The position numbers and the translations under genes are program-made. Below the pieces are notes generated by a model that saw only the letters and a program-made list of their open reading frames with translations, had not been told where the DNA came from and made no database searches. 64,000 nucleotides of DNA from Streptomyces sp. YPW6 (lineage in GTDB: Bacteria; Actinomycetota; Actinomycetes; Streptomycetales; Streptomycetaceae): positions 3,569,001 to 3,633,000 of the forward strand of contig NZ_CP076457.1 of NCBI RefSeq assembly GCF_018866325.1, given 5' to 3'. The number at the start of each line of letters is the position of its first letter. Position 1 is the first letter of the stretch. Shown piece by piece: positions 43,159-51,899 of the stretch.

Positions 43159-44598
43159 ATGAGTCCAGTAGTCATCGCCGTCATCGGCATCGTCGTACTC
43201 CTCGTCCTGCTCGGCCTCGTCGTCATCACGCGCTACAAGGTGGCCGGGCCCAGCGAGGCGTTCATCATCACCGGCCGCCGCGGCAAGAAGTCGACGGACC
43301 CGGTCACCGGTCTGACCAGCATCGACAACAGCGGCCAGAAGGTCGTCGTGGGCGGCGGCGTCTTCGTGGTGCCGTTCGTCCAGCAGAAGTTCACCCTGGA
43401 CCTGTCCAGCCGGCACATCCCGATCGCCGTACGCGGCGCGGTGACGCTGCGCGGCGTCAAGTCGAACCTCGAAGGCGTCGCGATCGTCAAGGTCGGCGGC
43501 AGCGAGGACGCGATCCGAGCCGCGGCCCAGCGCTTCCTCCAGCAGCAGGACGGCATCGTCGGCTTCACCCAGGAAGTGCTCTCCGGGGCGCTGCGCGCGA
43601 TCGTCGGCCGGATGTCGGTCGAGGACATCATCCGGGACCGGGCCGCGTTCGCCGGCCAGGTCGCGGAGGAGGCCGAGGCCAGCCTCTCCGGCCAGGGCCT
43701 GATCCTGGACGCCTTCCAGATCCAGGACATCACCACCGAGGGCTCCTACCTGGAGGACCTCGGCCGCCCGGAGGCCGCCCGCGCCAAGCAGGAGGCGGAC
43801 ATCGCCGAGGCCATCGCGAAGCGCGCCTCGGAGCAGGCCCGGCTGAAGGCGGCCGAGGAGATCGCCATCGCCGAGCGGACGTACTACCTGAAGCAGGCCG
43901 AGATCAAGGCCGAGACGGAAGCTGCGGCCGCCAAGGCCAACGCCGCCGGCCCGCTCGCCGAGGCGGCCCGCCAGCAGGAGGTCCTCTCCGAGCAGGAGAA
44001 GGTCGCCGAGCGCCAGGCGGCCCTGACCGACCGCGAGCTGGACACGAAGGTCCGTAAGCCCGCCGACGCCGCCCGCTACCAGGCCGAGCAGGAGGCGGAG
44101 GCCCGCCGCATCGCGCTGGTCAAGGAGGCCGAGGCCGACGCGCAGCGCTCGCGCCTGACCGGTGAGGGCGAGAAGCTGCACCGCTCGGCACTGGCCGACG
44201 CGGTCCGCATCGAGGGTGAGGCGGAGGCCGCGTCCATCGCCGCCAAGGGTGCGGCCGAGGCCGAGGCCATGCAGAAGAAGGCCGACGCGTTCGCCCAGTA
44301 CGGTGACGCGGCCGTCCTCCAGATGCTGGTCGAGGTCCTCCCGAGCGTCGTCGCGAAGGCCTCGGAGCCGCTGAGCGCCATCGACAAGATGACGGTCATC
44401 TCCACGGACGGCGCGAGCCAGCTGGCCCGCACGGTCACCGACAACGTCTCGCAGGGCATGGAACTGCTCAGCTCGACGACGGGCGTGGACCTCGCGTCCC
44501 TCCTGGAGAACCTGAAGAACCGCACGACGACGGTCCCGGCTCCGGCCACGACCCCGGACGACTCCGCGGCGAACGGCGAGATCGAGATCAAGGGCTGA
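43159..44598 (+). CDS. Flotillin-like SPFH/band 7 protein
   Basis: A 479-residue protein. One N-terminal membrane helix (residues 3-24) is followed by an SPFH domain and a long Ala/Glu-rich coiled coil (about residues 200-380, AEAIAKRASEQARLKAAEE style). A C-terminal hydrophilic segment follows. Flotillins form scaffolds of ordered membrane domains. AGGGAGG stands upstream of the ATG. The NfeD-like gene precedes it and a strong terminator follows. Confidence 0.96.
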   Translation: MSPVVIAVIGIVVLLVLLGLVVITRYKVAGPSEAFIITGRRGKKSTDPVTGLTSIDNSGQKVVVGGGVFVVPFVQQKFTLDLSSRHIPIAVRGAVTLRGVKSNLEGVAIVKVGGSEDAIRAAAQRFLQQQDGIVGFTQEVLSGALRAIVGRMSVEDIIRDRAAFAGQVAEEAEASLSGQGLILDAFQIQDITTEGSYLEDLGRPEAARAKQEADIAEAIAKRASEQARLKAAEEIAIAERTYYLKQAEIKAETEAAAAKANAAGPLAEAARQQEVLSEQEKVAERQAALTDRELDTKVRKPADAARYQAEQEAEARRIALVKEAEADAQRSRLTGEGEKLHRSALADAVRIEGEAEAASIAAKGAAEAEAMQKKADAFAQYGDAAVLQMLVEVLPSVVAKASEPLSAIDKMTVISTDGASQLARTVTDNVSQGMELLSSTTGVDLASLLENLKNRTTTVPAPATTPDDSAANGEIEIKG

Positions 44599-44618
44599 CG
44601 CGCAGCACGCGCGCACCG

Positions 44619-44651
44619 GTGCCCGGGACCCGCAGCAGGGGTCCCGGGCAC
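44619..44651 (+). terminator. Terminator hairpin after flotillin
   Basis: GTGCCCGGGACCC and GGGTCCCGGGCAC form a perfect 13-bp stem with a 7-base loop, about 20 nt after the flotillin stop. Confidence 0.85.
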
Positions 44652-44720
44652 ACCCATGTCCGCCGGGCCCGTCCGCCGAAGCACCCGGGCTACGCCCCGT
44701 CGCCGGGGCCCGCCTCGGGG

Positions 44721-44963
44721 TCAGAGCGCTATCGGCCGATAGGCCAGTGCCCGGTCGACGATCTCTTCCGGCGTGGGGTCGGAGTCCGGGAGGGGCCAGT
44801 AGACGTAGTCGCCGATGTGCGGGCAGGCCAGGCCGCGTTCCAAGGCGTCGAGGATCTCGTCCGCCTCCGCCTCGCCGGTCTCGCCGGACTCGTTCAGCAG
44901 GCGCCTCACCAACGACAGCGCCTCGTCCCGGCTCATCCCGCCCGCGCTCGCGTCGCCTCGCAC
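44721..44963 (-). CDS. Colicin/pyocin immunity-like (E9imm) protein, orphan
   Basis: An 80-residue acidic protein. The region LERGLACPHIGDYVYWPLPD and TPEEIVDRALAYR matches the colicin E-type DNase immunity fold (CPHxxDYVYWP as the toxin-binding HP-SDLIYYP equivalent). In Streptomyces such proteins are often labelled E9imm peptide. No DNase toxin gene is nearby. The GTG at 44963 was chosen because GGAGAGG stands 5 nt upstream; an ATG at 44936 is the alternative. It is the last gene of the minus-strand cobL-cobM operon, 20 bp after cobM. Confidence 0.75.
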   Translation of the reverse strand: MRGDASAGGMSRDEALSLVRRLLNESGETGEAEADEILDALERGLACPHIGDYVYWPLPDSDPTPEEIVDRALAYRPIAL

Positions 44964-44983
44964 GCCGCCCTCTCCAACCGCCC

Positions 44984-45733
44984 TCAGCACACGTGCCGGT
45001 CCCGCTCCGGTGAGTACAGGTGGCTGTCCCGGAACTGCTCCGCGCCCAGCGTCCGCCCCACCATGATGACGGCCGTCCGGATCACCCCCGCCGCCTTCAC
45101 CTGTCCGGCGATCGAGTCCAGGGTGCCGCGCAGGACGATCTCGTCCGGGCGGGACGCCATCGCCACCACCGCCGCGGGGCAGTCCGCACCGTAGTGCGGG
45201 AGCAGTTCGTCGACCACGCGGTCCACGTACCGGGCCGCCAGGTGCAGCACGATCAGCGCGCCGCTGCGGCCCAGGGTCGCCAGGTCCTCGCCCTCCGGCA
45301 TCGCCGTGGCACGGTGGGCGACGCGGGTCAGGATCACCGTCTGGCCGACCGTCGGCACCGTCAGCTCGCGCTTCAGGGCGGCGGCGGCAGCGGCGAACGC
45401 GGGGACGCCGGGGACCACTTCGTACGGCACGCCCGCCTCGTCCAGACGCTTCATCTGCTCGTTCACCGCGCTGAAGACCGACGGGTCCCCCGAATGCAGC
45501 CGCGCCACGTCGTGGCCGTCCGCGTGGGCCCGGACCAACTCCTCGGCGATCTGGTCGATGTCCAGGTTCGCCGTGTCGATCAGGCGGGCGCCCTCCGGGC
45601 ACTCGGCCAGCAGTTCCACCGGGACCAGGCTGCCCGCGTACAGGCAGACCGGGCTGGCGGCGAGGATCCGGGCGCCGCGCACCGTGATCAGGTCGGCGGC
45701 GCCGGGGCCCGCGCCGATGAAGTACACGGTCAT
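44984..45733 (-). CDS. cobM: Precorrin-4 C11-methyltransferase CobM
   Basis: A 249-residue tetrapyrrole methylase. It has FIGAGPGAADLITVRGARIL at the N-terminus, LHSGDPSVFSAVNEQ as the central SAM loop, and EVVPGVPAFAAAAA. It transfers a methyl from SAM to C11 of precorrin-4 in cobalamin (B12) synthesis. The ATG overlaps the cobL stop (ATGA), and GGGAGAC is upstream. The E9imm-like gene follows 20 bp later. Confidence 0.95.
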   Translation of the reverse strand: MTVYFIGAGPGAADLITVRGARILAASPVCLYAGSLVPVELLAECPEGARLIDTANLDIDQIAEELVRAHADGHDVARLHSGDPSVFSAVNEQMKRLDEAGVPYEVVPGVPAFAAAAAALKRELTVPTVGQTVILTRVAHRATAMPEGEDLATLGRSGALIVLHLAARYVDRVVDELLPHYGADCPAAVVAMASRPDEIVLRGTLDSIAGQVKAAGVIRTAVIMVGRTLGAEQFRDSHLYSPERDRHVC

Positions 45734-47001
45734 CGTCTGTCTCCCATGTGCGAACTCACTTCTGAGGATGAGGGTTTGGTCACCGACCACTGCGTCACCG
45801 GCATCGCCTGCCGCCACCCGGTGAACCCGCCGACCGGAACGGCGTGCGCGACCGACAGCCGCACCAGCTCGCCGCCGTACGCCGTGTGCCGCCCGGCCAG
45901 CAGCGCCTCCGACTCCAGCGTCACCGTGTTCGCGACCAGCCGACCCCCCGGCCGCAGCGCCTCCCAGCAGGCGTCCAGCAGGCCCGGCGCGGTCAGCCCG
46001 CCGCCGATGAACACCGCGTCCGGGGTGTCCAGTCCGGCCAGGGCCGCGGGCGCCGGGCCCGTGACGACCCGGAGGCCGGGGACGCCCAGGCGCGCGGCGT
46101 TACGGGTGATGCGCTCGGCCCGCACCGGGTCACGCTCCACGCTCACCGCCCGGCAGGACCGGTGGGCCCGCAGCCACTCGATCGCGATCGAGCCCGATCC
46201 GCCGCCCACGTCCCAGAGCAGTTCCCCCGGCGCGGGCGCCAGCGTGCCCAGCGTGGCGGCCCGGACGTGGCGCTTGGTGAGCTGCCCGTCGTGCTCGTAC
46301 GCCTCGTCCGGCAGACCGGGCACCGCGCCGAGCCGCAGCGCCTCTGCCGACGCCCGGCACTCGACCGCGATGACGTTCAGCCGGTCGCCGGGCTCGTGCG
46401 CCCAGGCCTCCGCGATGCCCTCGACGAGATCCTCGTCCTCACCGCCCAGCTGCTCCAGCACCCGCAGCCGGCTCGGGCCGAACCCCCGGTCCGTCAGCAG
46501 CGCCGCGACCGTGGCCGGAGTGCTCGCGTCCGCGCTCAGGACGAGCAGCCGTCGCCCCGCGTACAGGGAGGCGGCCAGACGCGCCGCCGGGCGGCCCACC
46601 AGCGTGACGACCTCCGTGTCCTCCAGCGGCCAGCCCAGCCGCGCGCAGGCGTACGAGACGGAGGACGGGTGCGGCTCCACCCGCAGCCCCTCGGGCCCCA
46701 GCTCCTCCGCGAGCGCCCGCCCGATCCCGTAGAACATCGGGTCCCCGCTCGCCAGGACCGCGATCCGCCGCTCCCCGTGCTCGGCGAGCAACCGGGGGAC
46801 GGCCGGCCGCAGCGGGGCCGGCCAGGCCACCCGCTCCCCGGCGCACTCCGGCGGCAGCAGATCCAGCTGGCGCGCCCCGCCGATCAGCACCTCCGCCCCG
46901 CGCAGCGCCTCCCGCGCCGTGCCGGACAGCCCGGACCAGCCGTCCGCGCCGATCCCCACGACGGCGACGGGGTGCGGAAGCGGGGCTGGGGATGGGGGCA
47001 C
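45730..47001 (-). CDS. cobL: Precorrin-6Y C5,15-methyltransferase (decarboxylating) CobL
   Basis: A 423-residue two-domain enzyme. Residues 10-200 are a CbiE-type tetrapyrrole methylase (GIGADGWSGLS, ASGDPMFYGIG) and residues 230-400 a CbiT-type SAM methyltransferase (LLWDVGGGSGSIAIEWLR). It methylates C5 and C15 and decarboxylates precorrin-6Y. GTG at 47001 is the start. The 220-bp gap upstream shows no B12-riboswitch box that I could recognise. It is co-transcribed with cobM. Confidence 0.95.
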   Translation of the reverse strand: MPPSPAPLPHPVAVVGIGADGWSGLSGTAREALRGAEVLIGGARQLDLLPPECAGERVAWPAPLRPAVPRLLAEHGERRIAVLASGDPMFYGIGRALAEELGPEGLRVEPHPSSVSYACARLGWPLEDTEVVTLVGRPAARLAASLYAGRRLLVLSADASTPATVAALLTDRGFGPSRLRVLEQLGGEDEDLVEGIAEAWAHEPGDRLNVIAVECRASAEALRLGAVPGLPDEAYEHDGQLTKRHVRAATLGTLAPAPGELLWDVGGGSGSIAIEWLRAHRSCRAVSVERDPVRAERITRNAARLGVPGLRVVTGPAPAALAGLDTPDAVFIGGGLTAPGLLDACWEALRPGGRLVANTVTLESEALLAGRHTAYGGELVRLSVAHAVPVGGFTGWRQAMPVTQWSVTKPSSSEVSSHMGDRR

Positions 47002-47223
47002 GGGCCGGGACCTCGTCGTTCGTCGTTCGGGGTTCAGGGCGGTGGAAAGCGGGCGCGACGAGCGGAAACGAGGCGCAGCCGCACTTTACTGAACGCCCCG
47101 CTCCGCCCACCCCGCCGGGTGAATCCGGAAAAACTTCGTGCGTGGTGTCGAGAAACCCCCATCGGCCCCGACGTCCCCTGTGCAGGAGAAAGAACGACCA
47201 CGAGCGACCAGGAGGCGACGGTC

Positions 47224-47634
47224 ATGAAGTATCTGGTGATGGTCCAGGGCAGCCAGGCGGACTACGACGCGCAGAGCGGCAAGGGCAGCGCCGGCAGCCC
47301 GGCCTGGGACGAGAAGGCCGTGCAGGAGATGTTCGCCCACATGGGGAGCATCAACGACGACCTGGCCGAGTCGGGCGAGCTGGTGAGCGCCTACGGGCTG
47401 CTGGAGCCCGCTTCGGGCCGGGCCGTCAGCGTCGACGCCGAGGGCCGCCCGGTCGTCTCGGACGGTCCGTACGGCGAGGCCAAGGAACTGCTCGCCGGGT
47501 TCTGGATCCTCGACTGCGAGAACCTGGAAAGGGTGACCGAGATCGCCGCCCGCGTGGCACGCTGTCCGCAGCCGGCCGGGGCGCCCGCGTACCCGGTCCT
47601 CATCCGCCCGGTAGGCGGCGGGATCGACGACTGA
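47224..47634 (+). CDS. DGPF/YCII-domain protein linked to ECF42 sigma
   Basis: A 136-residue protein with the DGPF-type motif SDGPYGEAKELLAGFWILDC near residues 79-98 in a ferredoxin-like YCII fold. These proteins are always encoded with group ECF42 sigma factors, as here: the sigma gene begins 18 bp after its stop. An AGGAGG site stands upstream. Its molecular role is unknown; it may be a target of the sigma factor. It is divergent from cobL. Confidence 0.93.
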   Translation: MKYLVMVQGSQADYDAQSGKGSAGSPAWDEKAVQEMFAHMGSINDDLAESGELVSAYGLLEPASGRAVSVDAEGRPVVSDGPYGEAKELLAGFWILDCENLERVTEIAARVARCPQPAGAPAYPVLIRPVGGGIDD

Positions 47635-47652
47635 CCGACCCGGAAGGTCCGG

Positions 47653-49026
47653 ATGGACCGAGCGACGAACGACATCGAGGACCTGCTGCGCCGCCACGCG
47701 CCGCAGGTCCTCGGCGCACTCGTACGCCGGTACGGGCACTTCGACCCGGCCGAGGACTCCGTCCAGGAGGCCCTGATCGCGGCCGCCGAGCAGTGGCCCC
47801 GGGACGGGATCCCCGACAACCCGCGCGGCTGGCTCATCAAGGTCGCCTCCCGCCGCCTCACCGACCGGCTGCGCAGCGACGAGGCCCGGCGGCGCCGCGA
47901 GGAGACGGCGGCGGCCCTCACCCCGGCCGACGCGTTCGTCGCCCCGCCGCCCGGGGAGGGGACCGCGGGTGCGGGCCCCTCCGGACCGGGCCGGGCCCCC
48001 TCCGAGGACGACACGCTCACCCTGCTCTTCCTCTGCTGCCACCCCGCGCTCTCCCCCGCCGCCCAGATCGCGCTGACGCTCCGGGCGGTCGGCGGCCTCA
48101 CCACGGCCGAGATCGCCCGCGCCCACCTGGTGCCGGAGGCGACGATGGCGCAGCGCATCAGCCGGGCCAAGCGGGCGGTGCGCGGGACGCACTTCCGGCA
48201 GCCGGACGCCCGGGACCGCGACCAGCGGCTCGCCGCCGTGCTCCAGGTCCTCTACCTGATCTTCAACGAGGGCTACACCGCCACCGCGGGCCCCGACCTC
48301 CACCGCACGGACCTGGCCCGCGAGGCGATCCGGCTGACCCGTGCCGTCCGCCGGCTGCTCCCCCGCGAGGGGCGGGTCACCGGACTGCTCGCGCTGATGG
48401 TCCTCACCGAGGCGCGCACCCCGGCGCGCACCGGCCCGGACGGTGAGCTGATCCCCCTCGACGAACAGGACCGGGCCCGCTGGGACCGTACGGCCGTCGC
48501 CGAGGGCACCGCCCTGGCCGAGGAGGCGCTCACCCAGGGACCGGCCGGGGACTACCAGCTCCAGGCCGCGATCGCCGCCCTGCACGACGAGGCGGAGCGC
48601 GCGGAGGACACCGACTGGCCGCAGATCCTCGCCCTGTACGACGTCCTCGTACGGCGTTCCCCCGACCCTGCGGCCGCACTGGGCCGGGCCGTCGCCGTCG
48701 CGATGGTGCACGGTCCCCGGGCGGGACTGGCGGAGGTCGACGCGCTGGCGGGTGCGGCGGGAGGGTCAGGTGCGGCAGGAGGGGCGGGTGCGGCGCCGGG
48801 AACAGCAGGGGCAGCAGCGGGAACGGCAGGTGCGGGCGGTGCAGCCGGTGCGGGCGGTGCGGGCGGGCACCGGCTCGACGCCGTACGCGGTCACCTCCTG
48901 GAGCGCGCCGGGGAGCCCGACGCCGCCCGTACCGCCTACCGGGCGGCCGCCGACGCCACCCTCAGCGAGCCCGAGGCCCGCTACCTGCGCCGCCGCGCGG
49001 ACCGGCTGGACCGGCCGGACGGATAG
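47653..49026 (+). CDS. ECF42-type RNA polymerase sigma factor with long C-terminal extension
   Basis: A 457-residue protein, about twice the usual ECF length. Residues 1-90 contain sigma region 2 (FDPAEDSVQEALIAAAEQWP) and residues 120-185 region 4 (LRAVGGLTTAEIARAHLVPEATMAQRI). The C-terminal 270 residues (DUF6596, NEGYT motif, TPR-like helices) are characteristic of ECF42; no anti-sigma factor is involved in this group. A Gly/Ala-rich low-complexity insert (residues about 365-405) interrupts the helices and comes from GGTGCGG-type DNA repeats. It should recognise the promoter of the DGPF gene next door. Confidence 0.93.
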   Translation: MDRATNDIEDLLRRHAPQVLGALVRRYGHFDPAEDSVQEALIAAAEQWPRDGIPDNPRGWLIKVASRRLTDRLRSDEARRRREETAAALTPADAFVAPPPGEGTAGAGPSGPGRAPSEDDTLTLLFLCCHPALSPAAQIALTLRAVGGLTTAEIARAHLVPEATMAQRISRAKRAVRGTHFRQPDARDRDQRLAAVLQVLYLIFNEGYTATAGPDLHRTDLAREAIRLTRAVRRLLPREGRVTGLLALMVLTEARTPARTGPDGELIPLDEQDRARWDRTAVAEGTALAEEALTQGPAGDYQLQAAIAALHDEAERAEDTDWPQILALYDVLVRRSPDPAAALGRAVAVAMVHGPRAGLAEVDALAGAAGGSGAAGGAGAAPGTAGAAAGTAGAGGAAGAGGAGGHRLDAVRGHLLERAGEPDAARTAYRAAADATLSEPEARYLRRRADRLDRPDG

Positions 49027-49111
49027 GGGTTACTCCCTTCGGCCGACAGGGAAGAGGCCATCGGCGCAGCCCCGCTCGCCGCCGCCCGCCGCGCTCGCGA
49101 TGATCGGCAGC

Positions 49112-49807
49112 ATGACCACGAGCGGCAACGGCAGCACCGGCGGCAGAGGCAAGGCGGCGGGCAGGGGCGCGGGCACAGGCACGGGCAGGAGCGAGGCCGT
49201 CACCCTCCACATCGCCCAGAACCCCGAGGCGGACGAGCTCCTGGGCCGCAGCCCGCTGGCCGCCCTGGTCGGCATGCTGCTGGACCAACAGGTGCCGATG
49301 GAGTGGGCGTTCACGGGCCCGTACACCCTCGCGGAACGGATGGGCTCCGACGACCTGGACGCGGGCCGGATCGCCGCCTACGACCCGGACGCCTTCACCG
49401 AACTGTTCGTCACCAAACCGGCCCTGCACCGCTACCCCGGTTCGATGGCGAAGCGGGTGCAGCAGCTCTGCGAGTACCTGGTCGCGGAGTACGGCGGCGA
49501 CGCGGACGCGGTGTGGCGGGACGCCTCGACCGGCGACGACCTGCTGGAGCGCCTCAAGGCCCTGCCCGGCTTCGGCGTCCAGAAGGCCCAGATCTTCCTG
49601 GCGCTGCTCGGCAAGCAGCTGGGCGTGCGTCCACCGGGGTGGCGCGAGGCGGCAGGCCCGTACGGGGAGGCCGGTTCCCGTCGGTCGGTCGCCGACATCA
49701 CGGGCCCGGAGTCGCTGGTCGAGGTGCGTGCGTACAAGCAGGAGGCCAAGGCGGCGGCGAAGGCGGCCAAGGCGGCGCAGAAGCCCGGGACGTCACGGAA
49801 GAAGTGA
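49112..49807 (+). CDS. HhH-GPD-type base-excision-repair-like protein
   Basis: A 231-residue protein with a helix-hairpin-helix (LPGFGVQKAQIFLALLGKQ) and the N-terminal HhH-GPD helices (PLAALVGMLLDQQVPMEWAF). It belongs to an actinobacterial subgroup (TIGR03252-like). Where active glycosylases have VDTHV with the catalytic Asp, this sequence has GVRPPGWREAAG, so the usual Asp is absent. The tail is Lys/Ala-rich (AKAAAKAAKAAQK), probably DNA-contacting. The start may be ATG 49112 (chosen) or 49100. The stop lies in a 17-bp tandem repeat. Confidence 0.85.
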   Translation: MTTSGNGSTGGRGKAAGRGAGTGTGRSEAVTLHIAQNPEADELLGRSPLAALVGMLLDQQVPMEWAFTGPYTLAERMGSDDLDAGRIAAYDPDAFTELFVTKPALHRYPGSMAKRVQQLCEYLVAEYGGDADAVWRDASTGDDLLERLKALPGFGVQKAQIFLALLGKQLGVRPPGWREAAGPYGEAGSRRSVADITGPESLVEVRAYKQEAKAAAKAAKAAQKPGTSRKK

Positions 49808-49835
49808 CGTCACGGACGAAGTGACGTCACTGATG
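49792..49835. repeat. 17-bp tandem repeat with palindromic GTGACGTCAC junctions
   Basis: GTCACGGAMGAAGTGAC occurs at 49792 and 49809, with a partial third copy at 49826; each junction forms GTGACGTCAC. The first copy contains the TGA stop codon of the HhH-GPD gene. Confidence 0.85.
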
Positions 49836-50086
49836 AAGGAGGGCGTCACCGAGCACAAGGGGCACGGAAAGGGACTCGGAAGCAGACGCCCCCGGGACAA
49901 AAGTGACATGCCCATGCACTGGAACAGGCCGACACCCCGATTCGACCGATCAGATTCAGCCACACCGGTTCCCAGGCGTCACCCCACTCGCTAGCTTTCG
50001 CAGCACATTCGTTCAGCCGTTCCGTCACCGAGCCGTTCGAAGGACCAGCGGCTCGGGGACCAGCCGTTCAGACCGGAAGGACTCCT

Positions 50087-51643
50087 GTGCACGCAACACG
50101 TCGCAGAGCCATGGCTGTCGTGGCCGCCACCGCCCTGGCCACACCGCTCCTCCTGGCCGCGTCCCCGCACCCCGGACGCCCCTCGCCGCACGACCCCGGG
50201 AAGGAAGCGGCCAAGCTGGCGCGGGAGTTGGTGAGGACCTCGTCCGCGCGCGACGCCTTCACCCACCTCAAGCAGTTCCAGGCGATAGCCGACTCCACCG
50301 ACGGCCACCGCGCCGCCGGCTCGCTGGGGCACGACGCCTCGGCCGCGTACGTCTACCGCCAGTTGCAGCGTGCCGGGTACAAGGTCTCGTACGAGAGCTT
50401 CCGCTTCACCTACACGGAGACCCTGGCCGAGAAGCTCGCCGTGGTGACGCCGACGCCCCGCGACGTGACGATTAAGGCCATGACGTACACGCCGTCGACG
50501 AAGGAAGGCGGCCTGACGGCCCGGCTCGTCGCCGTACCCGCCGACGAGACGACCGGTTGCGAGGCCGCCGACTACGCCGCCGCGGACTTCACCGGCGCTA
50601 TCGCGCTGATCAAGCGCGGAGGCTGCTCCTTCGCCCAGAAGCAGGAGACCGCGGCAGCGGCGGGCGCGGCCGGAGCGGCCGTCTACAACAACGTCGAGGG
50701 CACCCTGTCCGGCACGCTCGGCGACGTCTCCGCCGGGAAGATCCCGACCGGCGGGCTCACCCTGGAGGAGGGCGAGAAGCTCCTCGCCGACCTCGCGGGC
50801 GGCGAGGTCACGGTCTCCTTCGAGATCCGCGAGCTCCAGCAGGACCGCCCCACCCGCAACGTCATCGCCGAGACGCCCGGCGGCAGCGCGGCACGGACCG
50901 TGATGCTCGGCGCCCACCTCGACTCGGTGACCGAGGGCCCCGGCATCAACGACAACGGCTCGGGCTCCGCCGGTCTGCTGGACGTCGCCCTGAAGCTGGC
51001 CAAGTCGAAGAGCAAGCCGGCCAACAAGGTGCGGTTCGCCTGGTGGTCGGCCGAGGAGAACGGTCTGATCGGCTCGGAGAAGTACGTCGCGGCCCTCTCC
51101 GAGGAGCAGCGTGAGCAGATCAAGCTCTACCTGAACTTCGACATGATCGCCTCGCCGAACGGTGTCCAGTTCGTCTTCGACGGCGACGACTCCGACCAGG
51201 TCGGCGCGGGTCCGGGCCCGGAGGGTTCGGCCCAACTGGAGCGTGACATCAACGCGTTCCTCGACGGCAAGGGCAAGCCGCACGAGGGCACGGACTTCAC
51301 CGGCCGCTCGGACTACGGCCCGTTCATCGAGGTCGGCATCCCCTCCGGCGGTACGGACACCGGGGCGGAGGGCATCAAGACGGCGGCCCAGGCCGAGGTG
51401 TTCGGCGGCGGGGCGGGGATCGCGTACGACCCCTGCTACCACGCGGCCTGTGACGACCTGGACAACATCGACATGGGTCACTTCGACACCAACATCGACG
51501 TGATCGCCAACGCCGTCGGGACGTACGCGCACGACCTGCGCTCGCTGACCCGCCCGGTCGACCCCGACACCGGCACCGGGACGCCGGGCAGCGGCGGCAG
51601 CGGCGGCGGCCTGCGCGAGGGCCACGGCCACGTGACGGAGTAG
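50087..51643 (+). CDS. Secreted M28 zinc aminopeptidase with PA domain
   Basis: A 518-residue protein with a signal peptide (residues 1-25, AVVAATALATPLLLAAS). A protease-associated domain lies within the M28 fold (residues 110-250). The zinc site is visible: GAHLDSV (His), INDNGSG (bridging Asp), SAEENGLIGS (Glu pair), NFDMIASPN (Asp) and CYHAACDD (His). It resembles Streptomyces griseus aminopeptidase, which removes N-terminal hydrophobic residues extracellularly. The GTG at 50087 has GGAAGGACTCC upstream. A Gly-rich tail ends the protein. Confidence 0.94.
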   Translation: MHATRRRAMAVVAATALATPLLLAASPHPGRPSPHDPGKEAAKLARELVRTSSARDAFTHLKQFQAIADSTDGHRAAGSLGHDASAAYVYRQLQRAGYKVSYESFRFTYTETLAEKLAVVTPTPRDVTIKAMTYTPSTKEGGLTARLVAVPADETTGCEAADYAAADFTGAIALIKRGGCSFAQKQETAAAAGAAGAAVYNNVEGTLSGTLGDVSAGKIPTGGLTLEEGEKLLADLAGGEVTVSFEIRELQQDRPTRNVIAETPGGSAARTVMLGAHLDSVTEGPGINDNGSGSAGLLDVALKLAKSKSKPANKVRFAWWSAEENGLIGSEKYVAALSEEQREQIKLYLNFDMIASPNGVQFVFDGDDSDQVGAGPGPEGSAQLERDINAFLDGKGKPHEGTDFTGRSDYGPFIEVGIPSGGTDTGAEGIKTAAQAEVFGGGAGIAYDPCYHAACDDLDNIDMGHFDTNIDVIANAVGTYAHDLRSLTRPVDPDTGTGTPGSGGSGGGLREGHGHVTE

Positions 51644-51655
51644 CGACCGGCTGGC

Positions 51656-51699
51656 GGTCTCCGGCGCCGGCCCCGACACCGGAGCCGGTGCCGGAGACC
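51656..51699 (+). terminator. Terminator hairpin after the aminopeptidase
   Basis: GGTCTCCGGC (51656-51665) pairs with GCCGGAGACC (51690-51699), 13 nt after the stop; the loop contains further CCGG pairing. Confidence 0.75.
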
Positions 51700-51899
51700 A
51701 CAGGAACGTCACCGGCGAACCGGACGGCAGCAGCGCGGGGGAGCCCCGGGCACACCCGGGGACACCCGGGGACGCTCAGGGATGCCCCCGGTCCACCGCC
51801 CCCATTTCCCGCCCTATCCAGCGCTATACGCCCTTTGCCCGCAGCAGCGATGGGCTTCCGTGGCTGCGCCCGGTGGCTCTTGACCGGTAGGCTTTCCGT

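Noticed and set aside
47002..47223. Cobalamin riboswitch before cobL
   Set aside because: I could not find a B12-box-like string or the expected fold on the minus strand.
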